Shown here: in pieces, positions 5,350-6,562 of the stretch
Layout: each line of letters opens with the position of its first letter
How positions within the stretch are numbered: position 1 is the first letter of the stretch
Assembly: GCA_035293565.1 (NCBI GenBank)
Contig: DATGMP010000028.1
Span: forward strand, 1-6,562
Length of the DNA: 6,562 nucleotides
Origin: DATGMP01 sp035293565
GTDB lineage: Bacteria > Pseudomonadota > Alphaproteobacteria > BOG-932 > Roseiterribacteraceae
Direction of reading: 5' to 3'
The notes under the pieces: generated by a model
What the model was told of the DNA's origin: nothing
Seen by the model: only the letters and a program-made list of their open reading frames with translations
Database searches by the model: none
Program-made: the position numbers and the translations under genes

Positions 5350-6390
5350 ATGGAATTCAAGCGATCGGATTTTCTGAAGGGGCTTCTTGCGGCGACGGCC
5401 CTGCCGGCCGCCGCGGCAATCGCGGCGACGGACGCCAATGCTGGATCGGCCTTCCAGCCGGACAACACAGCGGCCGGGCCCAATCCATGGACGGCTGCGC
5501 CGCGGGCGACGCCCGGGCCGCTGCGGTTCGTTGTGATCGGCGACAATACCGGCCTGGCGCGTCCGGGCGTCTTCGAGCAGGCGATGCGGCAGGTGAGCTG
5601 GCTCGAGCCGGACTTCGTGCTATCGGTCGGCGATCTGATCGAGGGCTACACCAACGACCGGGCGGAGATCGACCGGCAATGGGACGCGATCGAACGGGCG
5701 GCGGCGCTCGCGGGCTGTCCGTTTCTATTCGCCACCGGCAACCATGATTTCAACAGCCCAGCGGCGGTTGAGGCGTGGAAGCAACGGCGCGGCGCCATCT
5801 ACTACGCTTTCACCTACAAGCGGGCGCTGTTCCTCGTGCTCAGTACCGAGGACCCGCCGATTCCGATGCCGCGCGACATGATCGATCAGTTCTACCGGAT
5901 CGTCGCGCTGATGAAGAAGGACCCGGACCAGGTCGAAGCGATGATGCGCAAGCGGCTGGCCGATGGCGCCAACGGCCATGACGGTGAGTACGCCAAAGGG
6001 CTCAACGTCGCCAATATCAGCGATGCTCAACTCGCCTTCGTCGAGCAGGCGCTGAAGCGTCACTCCGATGTCGATTGGACTTTCGTCGTCGTCCACAAAC
6101 CGGCTTGGAAGATGTCGAGCCCCGCCATGGCCAAAATCCAGCTCATGCTCGGCCAACGCCCCTACACGGTGTTTGCGGGACACACGCATTATTTCACGCA
6201 TGACCGCCTGGATGGACGCGACTTCATCAACATGGCGACGACCGGAGGGATCGTGCATGAGCTCGGCGCCGGCAATATGGATCACGCGATGCTGGTGACG
6301 TTGACGCCGGGCGGCCCCGTTTATGCCAACACCCGACTTAACGGGCTGATGAACGTTGCCGGAGATACGGGACAGACCCGCGCATATTAA
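5350..6390 (+). CDS. Exported calcineurin-like metallophosphoesterase
   Basis: The 346-residue protein has the ordered motifs of the metallophosphoesterase superfamily: GDN at 64-66, GDLIEG at 94-99, GNHD at 130-133, a single His at 249 in VVHKP, and GHTH at 277-280. These residues bind two metal ions and activate water to hydrolyse phosphomonoesters or diesters. In motif I the usual D-x-H reads D65-N66-T67, so one canonical metal ligand is replaced; I recall relatives with GDRTG here, so this may mark a subfamily and not a dead enzyme. The N-terminus, KRSDFLKG followed by an Ala-rich hydrophobic run and A29-N30-A31, resembles a Tat signal in which the second Arg of the twin pair is Ser. Export to the periplasm, as a soluble protein or lipid-free enzyme, is likely by Tat or Sec. 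The gene is 29 bases behind the receptor, so the two are almost surely co-transcribed. The substrate is unknown. No clear terminator follows. Confidence 0.92.
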   Translation: MEFKRSDFLKGLLAATALPAAAAIAATDANAGSAFQPDNTAAGPNPWTAAPRATPGPLRFVVIGDNTGLARPGVFEQAMRQVSWLEPDFVLSVGDLIEGYTNDRAEIDRQWDAIERAAALAGCPFLFATGNHDFNSPAAVEAWKQRRGAIYYAFTYKRALFLVLSTEDPPIPMPRDMIDQFYRIVALMKKDPDQVEAMMRKRLADGANGHDGEYAKGLNVANISDAQLAFVEQALKRHSDVDWTFVVVHKPAWKMSSPAMAKIQLMLGQRPYTVFAGHTHYFTHDRLDGRDFINMATTGGIVHELGAGNMDHAMLVTLTPGGPVYANTRLNGLMNVAGDTGQTRAY

Positions 6391-6422
6391 CAGTTGCCGA
6401 GGCATTGCCGGCGCCAGCTGAC

Positions 6423-6426
6423 CTAG
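6423..6426. repeat. CTAG target site next to the right IS end
   Basis: CTAG directly abuts the second IS-like terminal repeat, mirroring 138-141. It lies 32 bases after the phosphoesterase stop codon, so this insertion did not break that gene but may have removed or displaced its terminator. Confidence 0.5.
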
Positions 6427-6562
6427 GGAACATCTGAATAAGTAGCGGCTGGGTCGAGTCTGCTCATTTTTGGTCTTCAGGACGTGGAGTGGGCGGTTGC
6501 GGCGGCCGCGTTGCGGAGGTTTTCCTGGTGTCGGTTACCACCGACGTCTTGGCGGACGCATC
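6427..6562. mobile_element. IS5-like insertion sequence end (partial, runs off the window)
   Basis: The end reads GGAACATCTGAATAAG (6427-6442), matching the left IS terminal repeat at 14 of 16 positions. After one gapped base a further stretch matches at about 8 of 12. This pattern fits the opposite (transposase-downstream) end of the same or a closely related IS. If so, this copy has the same orientation as the left one, and its transposase would end in this segment on the minus strand. A minus frame is open from 6562 to a TGA at 6464-6466, but its 32 residues are Pro/Arg/Thr-rich and I do not recognise them. Element identity and orientation are inferred; only the terminal repeat and the CTAG are seen. 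Confidence 0.55.

Noticed and set aside
5725..6405. 226-residue minus-strand open frame opposite the phosphoesterase
   Set aside because: It mirrors the phosphoesterase coding strand, whose catalytic motifs are intact, and there is no independent support for it.
6391..6422. Terminator after the phosphoesterase gene
   Set aside because: GC-rich self-complementary pieces (GCCGGC, CAGCTG) are present, but there is no coherent stem followed by a T-run.
6464..6562. Minus-strand frame at the right edge as the C-terminus of a transposase
   Set aside because: It is open to the edge and ends at TGA 6464-6466, but only 32 Pro/Arg-rich residues are visible with no recognisable transposase motif, so it was not listed as a gene.

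Overview
The window is GC-rich Gram-negative DNA, most likely from an alphaproteobacterium of the Sphingomonadales or a close relative. The main pointers are a TonB-dependent receptor with an EIVVTARRRE-type TonB box after a classical signal peptide, a paired periplasmic phosphoesterase, and an IS5-family insertion sequence. The assignment rests on protein style only; there is no rRNA or housekeeping marker here.

Layout. Positions 1-137 (minus) are the upstream end of an IS5-family element, including the first 18 codons of its transposase. The element sits next to a CTAG (138-141) inside a membrane protein gene that looks like a GT-C type glycosyltransferase (minus). That gene now stops at a TGA within the IS terminal repeat and has lost its C-terminus. 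After a 241-base gap comes a minus-strand regulator, 1523-2794, with two complete TetR-type DNA-binding domains in one chain. A 309-base divergent intergenic region carries a good sigma-70-like promoter overlapped by an inverted repeat. It leads into two co-directional plus-strand genes: a TonB-dependent outer-membrane receptor (3104-5320) and, 29 bases later behind a strong ribosome-binding site, an exported calcineurin-like metallophosphoesterase (5350-6390). Thirty-two bases after that gene there is another CTAG (6423-6426), followed by a second IS5-like terminal repeat that runs off the window.

How the genes may work together. The receptor and phosphoesterase look like a two-gene operon. 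The receptor would import a ligand across the outer membrane, and the phosphoesterase would cleave a phosphate ester or diester in the periplasm. The divergent double-TetR protein is the obvious candidate regulator, with the palindrome at 2901-2926 as candidate operator. The substrate cannot be read from the sequence. The three genes lie between two similar IS ends, so the block could be a composite-transposon cargo or a region bounded by independent insertions.

The points most worth a second look are the tandem TetR regulator and its recurring motifs, the phosphoesterase with an altered metal-binding motif I and an imperfect Tat signal, and the IS bracket with its reconstructable gene disruption. 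I see no tRNA, rRNA, CRISPR array or phage gene.
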